A stretch of DNA of 64,000 nucleotides, from assembly GCF_014837165.1 (NCBI RefSeq), contig NZ_JACSPM010000004.1, positions 1 through 64,000 on the forward strand, read 5' to 3'. Each line of letters starts with the position of its first letter. The first letter of the stretch is position 1. Below, in pieces: positions 18,190-26,982 of this stretch. Under the pieces are notes generated by a model that did no database searches, was not told the origin of the DNA, and saw only the letters and a list, made by a program, of their open reading frames with translations. A program made the position numbers and the translations under genes. This stretch comes from Microbacterium gallinarum (GTDB taxonomy: Bacteria > Actinomycetota > Actinomycetes > Actinomycetales > Microbacteriaceae).

Positions 18190-21100
18190 ATGGTGTTGCG
18201 GGACGGATCCGGTGCGACGGCCGCGCTGGACGATCCCCAGCGCCTCGTCGTCGACCTGGCGGCCGATGCCTCCGGCGTCGTCGTGGGGGCGCCCGGCACC
18301 GGCAAGACGACAGCCCTCGTCGCCCGCGTGTCCTCGCTCGTCGGGGCGGGCGTCGACCCCGACGCGATCCTCGTGCTCACGCCCACGCGGCAGACGGCGA
18401 CAGCCCTGCGTGACCGTCTGGCGCTCGCCGTCGGGCGCGCCACGTCCGGCCCGCTGGCGCGGTCGGTGGCGTCGTTCGCCTTCCAGCTCGTGCGCGCGAA
18501 CGCGGTGGCGCTCGACGCCGACCCGCCGCAGCTGCTGACGGGTGGCGACGAAGACCAGCTCATCGGCGACCTGCTCGACGGCGATGCCGAGGACGAACAG
18601 GAGACAGGCGGGTCGCGCTGGCCGGAGTGGCTGGGCGCACGCATCCGCTCCACTCCCGGATTCCGCACCGAGGTGCGCACCTTTCTCGCCGAGTGCACGA
18701 CCCTCGGCATTGAACCGGCGCGGCTGCGCACGCTCGGCGAGCAGCACGACCTGCCGGTCTGGGCCTCGCTCGCGTCCTTCGCTGCCGAGTATCACGAGGT
18801 GCGTGCGGGCATGCGGGGCGCGCACCGTGATGCGGCCGGTCTCGTGCGCGAGGCGGTCGGACTCCTGCGCACGGCGGGCGACGGCATCCCCGCCATCGAC
18901 CGGCTGGGGGTGATCCTCGTCGACGACGCGCAGGAGCTCACCCTCGGCGGCGTCGAGCTGCTCGAGGCGGCGCGCGGCCGTGGAATCCCGGTGCTCGCGT
19001 TCGGCGATCCCGACATCGGCGCCGGCTCGTTCCGCGGTGCCACGCCCGAGAACTTCGCGCGGCTCGCGGCGAGCCTCGGGGCGGTGTCGGTGCTCGACGA
19101 GCGCCACCGCGGCACGCCCTGGCAGGGCGATCTCGTGCGGCAGGTCACCCAGCGCATCGGCGCCGTCGGCGTCGTGGCGCATCGCGGCGCAGGCACCGGT
19201 GCCGAGCCCGACGACTCCGTGCGCGCTCTGCTCCTGAGGTCGGCGGCCGAGGAGTACGACGCGATCGCCCGGCTGCTGCGTGAGCGCCATGTGCACGACG
19301 GCGTGCCGTGGGGGCGCTGCGCGGTCATCGCCCACGACACCCGGCAGGTCGCGGCGCTCGAGGCCGAGCTGTCGGCGCGCGAGGTTCCGGCCCGTTCGAG
19401 CGGTCCCGGCCGCGCCCTCGGCGCGTTCACTCCGGCGAACGACCTGCTGCGGCTGATCGAGCTCGCCGCCGGTGACGACCGCGCCTTCGACGACGTGTCG
19501 GCGGCGCTCCTCGGCACGTACGGCCGCCTCGACCCGATCGAGCTGCGGCGTCTCCGCTCCGCTCTGCGGCACGCCGAGCTCGCCGCGGGCGGCGAGCGGT
19601 CCGGCCGCGACCTGCTGGTGTCGGCGATGGCCCAGCCGCTCGAGTTCGATCTGGTCGACACGCGCGAAGCCCGCCGGGCGGCGGCCCTTGCCCGCACCCT
19701 CGCGTTCCTGCGCGAAGAGCTCGACCGCGGCGCGACCGCGCACGAGCTGCTGTGGACGGCATGGGACCGCAGCGGGCTCCAGCGCGTGTGGGCTGAGCTC
19801 GCCCGCGGCCACGGTCCCCTCGCCGAGCAGGCGAACCGCGATCTCGACGCCGTGGTCGCGCTGTTCCAGGTCGCCAAGCGCTTCGTCGAGCGGTCGCTCG
19901 ATGCTGACCCTCGAGTGTTCGTGCGCGGCATCCTCGACTCCGACGTCGCCGAGGACCGGCTCGCCGCGCCCGTCCGCGACGACACCGTGCAGCTGCTGAC
20001 GCCTGCCGGCGCGCTGGGGCTGGAGTTCGACACGGTCGTCGTCGCCGGCGTGCAGGACGGCGTCTGGCCGAACACGCGCCTGCGCGGGAGCCTGCTCCAG
20101 ACGTGGCGGCTGGCCGACGCCGCGACCCGCGCCGGCGACGCGGCGGCGGGCGTCTTCGACCGGCGCCGCTCCGCGATGCACGACGAGCTGCGGCTGCTCG
20201 TGCGCGCACTGTCGCGTGCGACCCAGCGCGTGGTCGTGACGGCGGTCGACGACGACGACACCGGGCCGAGTGTGTTCTTCGAGTTCTTCCCCGACCCTGA
20301 GCGTCACACCGTCGATCACCCGCTGTCGCTGCGCGGGCTCGTCGCGCGCCATCGGCGCGTGCTCACCGACGGGGCAGGCCGGGGGAGCGCAGCGCACGCC
20401 GCCGGGCAGCTGGCGCTGCTGGCCGACGCGGGCGTGCCCGGCGCCGCGCCGAGCGAGTGGTACGGCGTGCCGCAGCCGACGTCGACCGGTCCGCTGCGCG
20501 ACCTGGCGAAAGAAGACGTGCGCGTCTCGCCGTCGCGCCTCCACACGCTGGAGGAGTGCGAGCTCAACTGGGTGATCGGAGACCTCGGCGGTGACCCTGG
20601 GGGCGCGACCGCAGGGCTCGGCACGATCATCCACGCGGCGCTCGAGCACGCGACCGATTCCACCGAGGAGAGCCTGTGGGCCGAGGTGGAGGCGCGCTGG
20701 AGCGAGCTCGCGTTCGAGGCGGACTGGCGCGACCGGTCCGAGAAGACGCGGGCGAGAGACCTGGTGCGGCGCCTCCACCTCTACCTGCGGCGGTTCGAGG
20801 CGTCGGGCGGAACTCTCATCGGCGCCGAACCCCACTTCGAAGTGGCGATTCCGCTCGATGACGCCGAGGCGTTCGAGCACGGCGCGATCCTGTCGGGCTA
20901 CATCGACCGCGTCGAGCTCACGCCCGAGGGCACGGTGGTGATCATGGACCTCAAGACGGGCAAGCGCGAGCCGCAGACGAACGCGAAGGTCGTCGACAAC
21001 CCGCAGCTCGGCGCGTATCAGCTGGCGTTCGAGGCAGGTGCGATCCCCGCGGCCGTCGGACACGCGCCGGGCGGAGCGAAGCTGCTGGTGCTGCGGCCGA

Positions 21101-21303
21101 CCGCCACCCGATCCGACTACGCCGAGCCGTGGCAGCCGCCGTTCGACGACGAGCGGCGCGAGGCCTTCCTCACCCGCATCCGGCACGCGGTCACGACGAT
21201 GCGCGGCACGTCGTTCACCGCGCCGTACGAGGAGCACTGCCGTGACGACCACTCCTACGGCTTGTGCCGCATCCACACGATCGGAGCGGTGAGCGCGTCG
21301 TGA
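18190..21303 (+). CDS. adnA: AdnA-like UvrD-family helicase/nuclease subunit
   Basis: The 1037-residue protein has an N-terminal UvrD-like motor (Walker A GAPGTGKTTA) and a C-terminal RecB-type PD-(D/E)XK nuclease with D906 in GYIDRVE, D920 and K922 in IMDLKTG. Motif II is DDAQ (245-248) rather than DEXQ, and the motif III region reads GDPDIGAGSFRG, so the ATPase looks degenerate. This fits the mycobacterial AdnAB model, where AdnB is the main motor for resecting DNA breaks. Cysteines at EECELNW and HCRDDHSYGLCR may belong to a cluster site. The stop overlaps the adnB start. Confidence 0.85.
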   Translation: MVLRDGSGATAALDDPQRLVVDLAADASGVVVGAPGTGKTTALVARVSSLVGAGVDPDAILVLTPTRQTATALRDRLALAVGRATSGPLARSVASFAFQLVRANAVALDADPPQLLTGGDEDQLIGDLLDGDAEDEQETGGSRWPEWLGARIRSTPGFRTEVRTFLAECTTLGIEPARLRTLGEQHDLPVWASLASFAAEYHEVRAGMRGAHRDAAGLVREAVGLLRTAGDGIPAIDRLGVILVDDAQELTLGGVELLEAARGRGIPVLAFGDPDIGAGSFRGATPENFARLAASLGAVSVLDERHRGTPWQGDLVRQVTQRIGAVGVVAHRGAGTGAEPDDSVRALLLRSAAEEYDAIARLLRERHVHDGVPWGRCAVIAHDTRQVAALEAELSAREVPARSSGPGRALGAFTPANDLLRLIELAAGDDRAFDDVSAALLGTYGRLDPIELRRLRSALRHAELAAGGERSGRDLLVSAMAQPLEFDLVDTREARRAAALARTLAFLREELDRGATAHELLWTAWDRSGLQRVWAELARGHGPLAEQANRDLDAVVALFQVAKRFVERSLDADPRVFVRGILDSDVAEDRLAAPVRDDTVQLLTPAGALGLEFDTVVVAGVQDGVWPNTRLRGSLLQTWRLADAATRAGDAAAGVFDRRRSAMHDELRLLVRALSRATQRVVVTAVDDDDTGPSVFFEFFPDPERHTVDHPLSLRGLVARHRRVLTDGAGRGSAAHAAGQLALLADAGVPGAAPSEWYGVPQPTSTGPLRDLAKEDVRVSPSRLHTLEECELNWVIGDLGGDPGGATAGLGTIIHAALEHATDSTEESLWAEVEARWSELAFEADWRDRSEKTRARDLVRRLHLYLRRFEASGGTLIGAEPHFEVAIPLDDAEAFEHGAILSGYIDRVELTPEGTVVIMDLKTGKREPQTNAKVVDNPQLGAYQLAFEAGAIPAAVGHAPGGAKLLVLRPTATRSDYAEPWQPPFDDERREAFLTRIRHAVTTMRGTSFTAPYEEHCRDDHSYGLCRIHTIGAVSAS

Positions 21304-24300
21304 TGACCGACCAGTCCGTGTCTTCGCCCGTGGCCGCGGGCACCGCGACCCCGCTGCTGTCGGCACGCGTGATCGCCGCCGCGCTGGGCCAGTTCCCGCC
21401 GACCGACGAGCAGACCGCGGTGATCGAGGCGCCGCTCTCGCCGGCGCTGGTCGTTGCGGGCGCCGGCAGCGGCAAGACCGAGACCATGGCATCGCGGGTC
21501 GTGTGGCTCGTCGCGAACGGGATCGTGCGCCGCGACGAGGTGCTCGGACTCACGTTCACGCGGAAGGCGGCCGGTGAGCTCGCCGAGCGCATCCAGCGTC
21601 GGCTGGCGCGACTGAGCGAGTTCGAGCGGCGCGGACTCGTCCGCTTCCTTCCCGCACTTCACGAGGCGGGGCGCCTCGACGTCTTCGCCGAGCTCGAGCG
21701 CGAGGGCGGCGACGGGGCGCGGGCCACGACTGCGCGACACGAGGCCATGGACGCGCTCTCCCAGCTCGTCGGCGCAGAGCCGCAGGAGGCCGAAGACGAC
21801 GCGCTCCTGCACCGGCCGACGGTGTCGACCTACAACAGCTTCGCCGACCAGATCGTGCGCGAGCACGCGGTGCGGATCGGACGGGATGCCGAGGCCGCGG
21901 TCATGTCGGAGTCGGCGGCGTGGCTACTCATGCGGCGGGTGGTGTTCACCTCCGACGACCCGCGGCTCGAGACCCGCGGAGAGGCGGTGCGGAGCATCAT
22001 CGACGGGGCGCTGCGCATCGCCCGCGACGGCGTCGACAACCTCGTGGACCTCGACGAGCTCGCCGCGTTCCCTGAGAGCTTCCAGCGGGTGATGGATCTG
22101 CCGTCGACGAACGCGCGCACCGTCGTCTACGCCGAGGTGGCCGAGGCGAACGAGAAGGTCGCGGCGCTGTCGATGCTGGCTGATCTCGCGCGCGACTACG
22201 CCGCCGAGAAGCGGCGCATCGGCGTGATCGACTTCTCGGATCAGGTCGCCGGGGCGCTCGAGGTGGTTGCGAGCCACCGCGCCGTCGCCGACGAGCTGCG
22301 CGACCGCTATCGGGTCGTGCTCCTCGACGAGTACCAAGACACTTCGGTGGTGCAGACCGACCTGCTGTCCTCGCTGTTCAAGGGCACGGGGGTCATGGCG
22401 GTCGGTGACCCCCATCAGGCGATCTACGGGTGGCGCGGTGCGAGCGCGGGCAACCTCGGCGGGTTCGCCGCGGCGTTCTCGCCGTCGGGGGAGTGCGCGG
22501 AGTACTCGCTGCTCACGAGCTGGCGCAACAGCGCCGACGTGCTCACCGCCGCGAACGCCGTGCTCGCCCCGCTCGCCGCCTCGGCAGCCGTGCGCGTGCA
22601 GCAGCTGCGCGCGCGGCCCGGCGCCCCCACCGGCGTGGTCGAGACCGCTTTCGATGCCGACCTCGACTCCGAGGCCGATCGCGTCGCGGAGTGGTTCGCC
22701 CGCGTCCGAGCCGACCGCGCCCGCGCCGGACTGGCGACGACCGGCGCCGTGCTCTTCCGCAGCAAGAAGCACATGGTGCGCTTCGGTGACGCGCTGGGGC
22801 GGCGCGGCATCCCTCATCGCATCCTCGGGCTCGGCGGACTGCTGTCCACACCCGAGGTGGTCGACGTCGTGAGCGCGCTGCGGGTGGTCAGCGACCCGAG
22901 CGCGGGCTCCGCACTCATCCGTCTGCTGTCGGGGCCGCGGTGGTCGATCGGACTGCCCGACCTGCGAGAGCTCGCTGCGCTCGCTCGGCGCATCGCGCGC
23001 CACGACGCGGCGCTGCAGCCGCTCGCTCCCGAGGTCGTCGAGCGCATCCGCTCCGGCGCGGGCGACGACGACGGCTCTCTCGTCGACGCCCTCGACTTCG
23101 TGCTGCGGCATCCCGCCGACCACGGCTGGCTGGCCGGTTTCACCGCCGCGGCGCGTGAGCGCCTCCGCGAGGCCGGCGCCGTCTTCGCGGGTCTGCGACA
23201 GGCTGTCGGCATGCCGATCCCCGAGCTCGTACGGCTGATCGAGATCGAACTGCGGCTCGACGTCGAGCTGGCGGCGAACGAGGCCCGGGGCCCGGCGCGC
23301 ATCGCGAGCGCCCAGCTGCGCGCGTTCGTCGACGAGCTGCACGCCTTCCTCGCCGCGGACGAATCGGGCTCGCTGTCGAGCCTGCTCGCCTGGCTCGATC
23401 ATGCCGAGCAGCTCGACGAGTTCGCTCCGCGCACCGAGCCCCCTGAAGACGACGTCGTGCAGCTGCTCACCGTCCACGGCTCGAAGGGGCTGGAGTGGGA
23501 TGCCGTCGCCGTCGTGCGTCTCGTGAGGGACGAGTTGCCGAGCGCGCCCCGCGACACCAAGGGCTGGCTCGGGTTCGGGGTGCTGCCATATGCGTTCCGC
23601 GGCGATGCGGCGTGGCTTCCCGTGCTGGCGTGGCGCGGGGCCGGCACGCAGCAGGAGCTCAAGACGGCGGTCGAGGACTTCGTCGCGGCCAACCGCGCAC
23701 GGCAGCTCGACGAGGACCGCCGGCTCGCCTACGTCGCGGTCACCCGTGCCCGCGACCATCTGCTGCTGACCGGGTCGACGTGGTCCGGCACGAAGCGCCC
23801 GCGTGAGCGGAGCGCGTTCCTCACCGAGATCGCCGAAGCCCTGGGGCATGAGCTGCCCAGCGACGAGCCGGGTGAGAACCCGTATCTCGGGGAGCGCCGC
23901 ATGCTCCAGTGGCCGATCGATCCGCTCGGCTCTCGTCGCGCGGTGGTCGGGCGTGCAGCCTCCGCGGTGGAGGCGGCGCTGTCCGCTCCACGACCGGTAC
24001 CCGATCCCGACGTCGCGCTGCTGCTCGCCGAGCGCGAGGCCCGGCGTTCACCGGCGACGCAGGACGCGCCGACGCGCATCGCGGCATCCCGCTACAAGGA
24101 GTTCGTCGCCGATTACGAGGGAACCGTCGCTGCGATCGCCCGGCCGCTGCCCGAGCGCCCATTCCGGCAGACGCGCCTCGGCACGCTGTTCCACGCGTGG
24201 GTCGAGCAGCGCGCCGGCACGCCCGGACTCGGCGGCTCGATCGACGATGCGCTGTGGGAGGCCGACGACGACCTGCCCGGCACCGAATCGTCCGCCGAGG

Positions 24301-24653
24301 ACGCCGCGGCGCTCGACGCACTGCAGGCGCGGTTCCTCGCGTCGGAGTGGGCGAACCTGCGCCCGCTCGAGGTCGAGACCGAGATCGACTTCACCATGAC
24401 CGGCCTCGACGGTAGTCCGCACGTCGTGATCTGCAAGCTCGACGCCGTCTATCGTCGCGAGGACCGCGGCGGCCGGCTCGAGATCGTCGACTGGAAGACG
24501 GGCGCGGCGCCGCGCACCGATGCCGAGAAGGAGGAGCGGATGCTGCAGCTCGAGCTCTACCGGCAGGCGTACCACGCGAAGCACGGCGTGCCTCTCGAGG
24601 AGATCGACGTGGCGCTGTACTACGTCGCGGCCGACCTCGTGCTCAGGGGCTGA
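21303..24653 (+). CDS. adnB: AdnB-like helicase/nuclease, lead motor subunit
   Basis: The 1116-residue protein is a complete SF1A motor plus RecB-like nuclease. It shows VVAGAGSGKTETMASR (motif I), LLDEYQDTS (motif II), GDPHQAIYGWRGAS (motif III) and VAVTRARDHLLL (motif VI). The nuclease has KLDAVYRR with D1047 and IVDWKTG with D1063 and K1065. It should pair with AdnA to process double-strand breaks in recombination. The ATG at 21303 overlaps the adnA stop (TGATG); a GTG one codon earlier is also possible. Length and order match the Rv3202c-Rv3201c pair. Confidence 0.88.
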   Translation: MTDQSVSSPVAAGTATPLLSARVIAAALGQFPPTDEQTAVIEAPLSPALVVAGAGSGKTETMASRVVWLVANGIVRRDEVLGLTFTRKAAGELAERIQRRLARLSEFERRGLVRFLPALHEAGRLDVFAELEREGGDGARATTARHEAMDALSQLVGAEPQEAEDDALLHRPTVSTYNSFADQIVREHAVRIGRDAEAAVMSESAAWLLMRRVVFTSDDPRLETRGEAVRSIIDGALRIARDGVDNLVDLDELAAFPESFQRVMDLPSTNARTVVYAEVAEANEKVAALSMLADLARDYAAEKRRIGVIDFSDQVAGALEVVASHRAVADELRDRYRVVLLDEYQDTSVVQTDLLSSLFKGTGVMAVGDPHQAIYGWRGASAGNLGGFAAAFSPSGECAEYSLLTSWRNSADVLTAANAVLAPLAASAAVRVQQLRARPGAPTGVVETAFDADLDSEADRVAEWFARVRADRARAGLATTGAVLFRSKKHMVRFGDALGRRGIPHRILGLGGLLSTPEVVDVVSALRVVSDPSAGSALIRLLSGPRWSIGLPDLRELAALARRIARHDAALQPLAPEVVERIRSGAGDDDGSLVDALDFVLRHPADHGWLAGFTAAARERLREAGAVFAGLRQAVGMPIPELVRLIEIELRLDVELAANEARGPARIASAQLRAFVDELHAFLAADESGSLSSLLAWLDHAEQLDEFAPRTEPPEDDVVQLLTVHGSKGLEWDAVAVVRLVRDELPSAPRDTKGWLGFGVLPYAFRGDAAWLPVLAWRGAGTQQELKTAVEDFVAANRARQLDEDRRLAYVAVTRARDHLLLTGSTWSGTKRPRERSAFLTEIAEALGHELPSDEPGENPYLGERRMLQWPIDPLGSRRAVVGRAASAVEAALSAPRPVPDPDVALLLAEREARRSPATQDAPTRIAASRYKEFVADYEGTVAAIARPLPERPFRQTRLGTLFHAWVEQRAGTPGLGGSIDDALWEADDDLPGTESSAEDAAALDALQARFLASEWANLRPLEVETEIDFTMTGLDGSPHVVICKLDAVYRREDRGGRLEIVDWKTGAAPRTDAEKEERMLQLELYRQAYHAKHGVPLEEIDVALYYVAADLVLRG

Positions 24654-24666
24654 CCCCGCCGGCGGG

Positions 24667-26004
24667 CTACGGGGCCAGCCAGCGGCGCAGTGCGGCCTCG
24701 GACGCCCGCTCGGCCTCCGCCGCGGCGTCGCCGTCGTGGCCGGCGTCGTCGGTGTGGCCGGTGTCGGCCGCGTCGCTCATGCGCACCGGGTCGCCGGTCA
24801 CGATGTCGATCGGCGAGGTCGAGAGGTCATCGGCATGCCAGGCGTCGGCGACCGCGCGGGGCTCCGGATCCCGCCCCGGCGCGGCGTCCCCGAGATCGAT
24901 CTCGGCGGTGTCCTCGGGCTCGCGGTCAGCGGGGTCGCCGTCGGTCGAGACCCACAGCGACAGCTCCTCCGGGTCGTACGCGTCGGTGTGCATCGACGTG
25001 TCGACGGCCGCCGCCGACGCTTCGGGCATGCGGTCGAGGAGTGCGATCGCGTCGTCGACGCCGAGCGCGGCATCCGTCACGATGTCGTCGCCGGCCACCC
25101 CCGTCGCGAGCGTCTCGAGCAGCTCGACCGCGTCGTCGACGACCTCGTCGCGGCCGGACTCGTGGCCGTGCACCAGCCACGACGCGAACTCGAGCTCGGC
25201 GTACAGCCGGGCGCGCTCGCGCGCGCGGGCGTCGGGGGCGCGCCCGCTGCCGGCGACATACGCCGCATAGACGTCGTCGGCCGCAGCCGGTGCCGAGGCC
25301 AGCCACTGCAGGTCGGTCGCAGGGTCGCCGACCGACAGTCCGTGCCACTCGAGCAAGCCGGTCACCTGCGGCACACCGTCGACGTCCTCGAAGAGGAACG
25401 ACGCCGCGCCGGCGCCACCGAGCACGACGGCCGACTCGAAGCGCCAGAGCTCGTCGTTGTCGATCGCGCGCTGCCAGCGGTCGGCGAGGGCCACCGGCAG
25501 ACGCCGGGTCGCCTGGGCACGGTCGACCAGACGCGCGGTGTCGGTGCGGACCTGCTGCGGAGTGCGCACGGGCAGACCCTCGGTGCGGACGATCGACAGC
25601 GGCAGGGCGTGCAGAGCCGCCAGTGCAGCCCCGAGCGACGTGGCCGCACCGCGGCCGGGCGGCAGGTGGGCGGCGTCGACGCGGTAGCCCGGGAGGAAGT
25701 CGACGACCACGGCACGTGCGTCGCCGAGGCCAGTCTCGCCGAGCAGTTCGGGAGCGCGGAAAGGCAGAAGACCTCGCACGCCGGGCGTGAGGGCGCGGAG
25801 AGCGCGCACCTCTGCGGCGAGCTCCGGCGAGACGGCTGCGTCCGCGGGGACGCGGACGACGACGCGGCGCCCGTCATCGAGCTCGGCGACGGCGGAGTCG
25901 TAGCGCCCGACGGAGCCCTCGGTCAGTTCGCCGACCCCGACGACGCCGACCCGGGGCAGAGCCGAGGTCACGGACGCGGCTAGAGTGAAGGGTGAGCGTG
26001 CCAT
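24667..26004 (-). CDS. APH-like phosphotransferase fold, probably catalytically degenerate
   Basis: The 445-residue protein has the aminoglycoside/macrolide phosphotransferase layout to about residue 320, then a long acidic, Ala-rich tail. The GDPATD stretch (226-231) of the family is present. The catalytic HGD loop is replaced by LGGAGAA (195-201), and the metal-binding Asp of the DFG-equivalent is Glu (E219 in GLLEWHG). It may be a pseudokinase. Antibiotic modification should not be inferred. The start is fixed by a TACCCT box exactly 6 nt before the ATG. It lies between adnB and nudC, divergent from nudC. Confidence 0.75.
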   Translation of the reverse strand: MARSPFTLAASVTSALPRVGVVGVGELTEGSVGRYDSAVAELDDGRRVVVRVPADAAVSPELAAEVRALRALTPGVRGLLPFRAPELLGETGLGDARAVVVDFLPGYRVDAAHLPPGRGAATSLGAALAALHALPLSIVRTEGLPVRTPQQVRTDTARLVDRAQATRRLPVALADRWQRAIDNDELWRFESAVVLGGAGAASFLFEDVDGVPQVTGLLEWHGLSVGDPATDLQWLASAPAAADDVYAAYVAGSGRAPDARARERARLYAELEFASWLVHGHESGRDEVVDDAVELLETLATGVAGDDIVTDAALGVDDAIALLDRMPEASAAAVDTSMHTDAYDPEELSLWVSTDGDPADREPEDTAEIDLGDAAPGRDPEPRAVADAWHADDLSTSPIDIVTGDPVRMSDAADTGHTDDAGHDGDAAAEAERASEAALRRWLAP

Positions 26005-26010
26005 GTGCCC

Positions 26011-26016
26011 AGGGTA
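26011..26016 (-). promoter_or_regulatory. -10 box of the APH-like gene
   Basis: TACCCT on the minus strand, 6 nt before the ATG. Confidence 0.55.
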
Positions 26017-26067
26017 GGTCGGTCGCGCTCGTCCACCCCCGCGCCACGCCCTTGCTGGAGTTCCTCG

Positions 26068-26982
26068 ATGACGGCGTCCGACAGCACGCGGCTCCCGCCG
26101 CTCGCCGCCGCAGCGGTCGACCGCGCGCCCGATGAGCGCGCGACGCCCGGTCTGATCGAGACCGCTCGAGCGGATCCCGCGACCCGGGTGCTCGTGCTCG
26201 CGGGAGACACCGCCCCGCTCGCCGGCCCGGCCGAGCTGCGCTGGGTCGCGCCCGCTGCGGTGCCCCCCGGTGGGGAGTGGGCGCTCCTGGGCCGTGATCG
26301 GGACGGCGCCCCGCTGCTGACCGCCGTGTTCGAGAAGGCCGAGGAGAAGCCGTTCGAGAACGCCGCCGGGTGGGCCGGTCTGCGCGCGATCGGCGGCGCG
26401 CTGGCCCCGCACGACGCGGGGGCGTTCGTCGAAGCGCTGAGCCTGGGGCGCTGGCTGCTCGACGCCCCGTTCTGCCCCGCCTGCGGCGCCCTGACGATGC
26501 TCGCCGACGCCGGATGGTCACGCCGCTGCCCGTCGTGCGGCCGACAGCACTTCCCGCGCACGGATCCTGCGGTCATCGTCGCGATCACCAGTGCCCAGGA
26601 TCCCGACCTGCTGCTGCTCGGGTCGAACGCCCTCTGGGGTGCGGAGCGGTACTCGTGCTTCGCCGGCTTCGTCGAAGCGGGGGAGTCGCTCGAGGCGGCG
26701 GTGCAGCGCGAGGTCGCCGAGGAGTCCGGCATCCAGGTCGCGGCCGTGGAGTACCGCGGCTCGCAGGCGTGGCCGTATCCGCGGTCGCTCATGCTCGGGT
26801 TCCTCGCGACGGCGTCCGATGACGACGCTGCACGCGCCGACGGCGAGGAGATCGCCGCGGTGCGGTGGTTCACCCGCGACGCCATCGGGGCGGCGCTCGC
26901 GGGCGAGGGCGACGTGGTGCTGCCGGGTCGCGCCTCGATCGCACACCGGCTGATCAGCGACTGGCACGCGGGGGTGGCATGA
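26068..26982 (+). CDS. nudC: NAD(+) diphosphatase / deNADding Nudix hydrolase
   Basis: The 304-residue protein has the NudC architecture. An N-terminal domain is followed by a zinc ribbon (C136, C139, C154, C157) and a Nudix box at about 200-222 (GFVEAGESLEAAVQREVAEE). The NudC hallmark SQAWPYPRS lies at 232-240. NudC splits NADH or NAD into NMN(H) and AMP and removes NAD caps from RNA. The ATG at 26068 has CTGGAG 7 nt upstream, so the upstream in-frame ATG is rejected. Its stop overlaps the uvrD2 start (ATGA). Position matches Rv3199c. Confidence 0.92.
   Translation: MTASDSTRLPPLAAAAVDRAPDERATPGLIETARADPATRVLVLAGDTAPLAGPAELRWVAPAAVPPGGEWALLGRDRDGAPLLTAVFEKAEEKPFENAAGWAGLRAIGGALAPHDAGAFVEALSLGRWLLDAPFCPACGALTMLADAGWSRRCPSCGRQHFPRTDPAVIVAITSAQDPDLLLLGSNALWGAERYSCFAGFVEAGESLEAAVQREVAEESGIQVAAVEYRGSQAWPYPRSLMLGFLATASDDDAARADGEEIAAVRWFTRDAIGAALAGEGDVVLPGRASIAHRLISDWHAGVA

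Noticed and set aside
18103..21492. A 1129-codon frame antisense to adnA
   Set aside because: Composition is typical of a reverse-complement shadow and the plus strand carries all helicase and nuclease motifs.
24667..26004. Macrolide or aminoglycoside resistance kinase
   Set aside because: The catalytic HGD loop is absent, so antibiotic phosphorylation is not supported.
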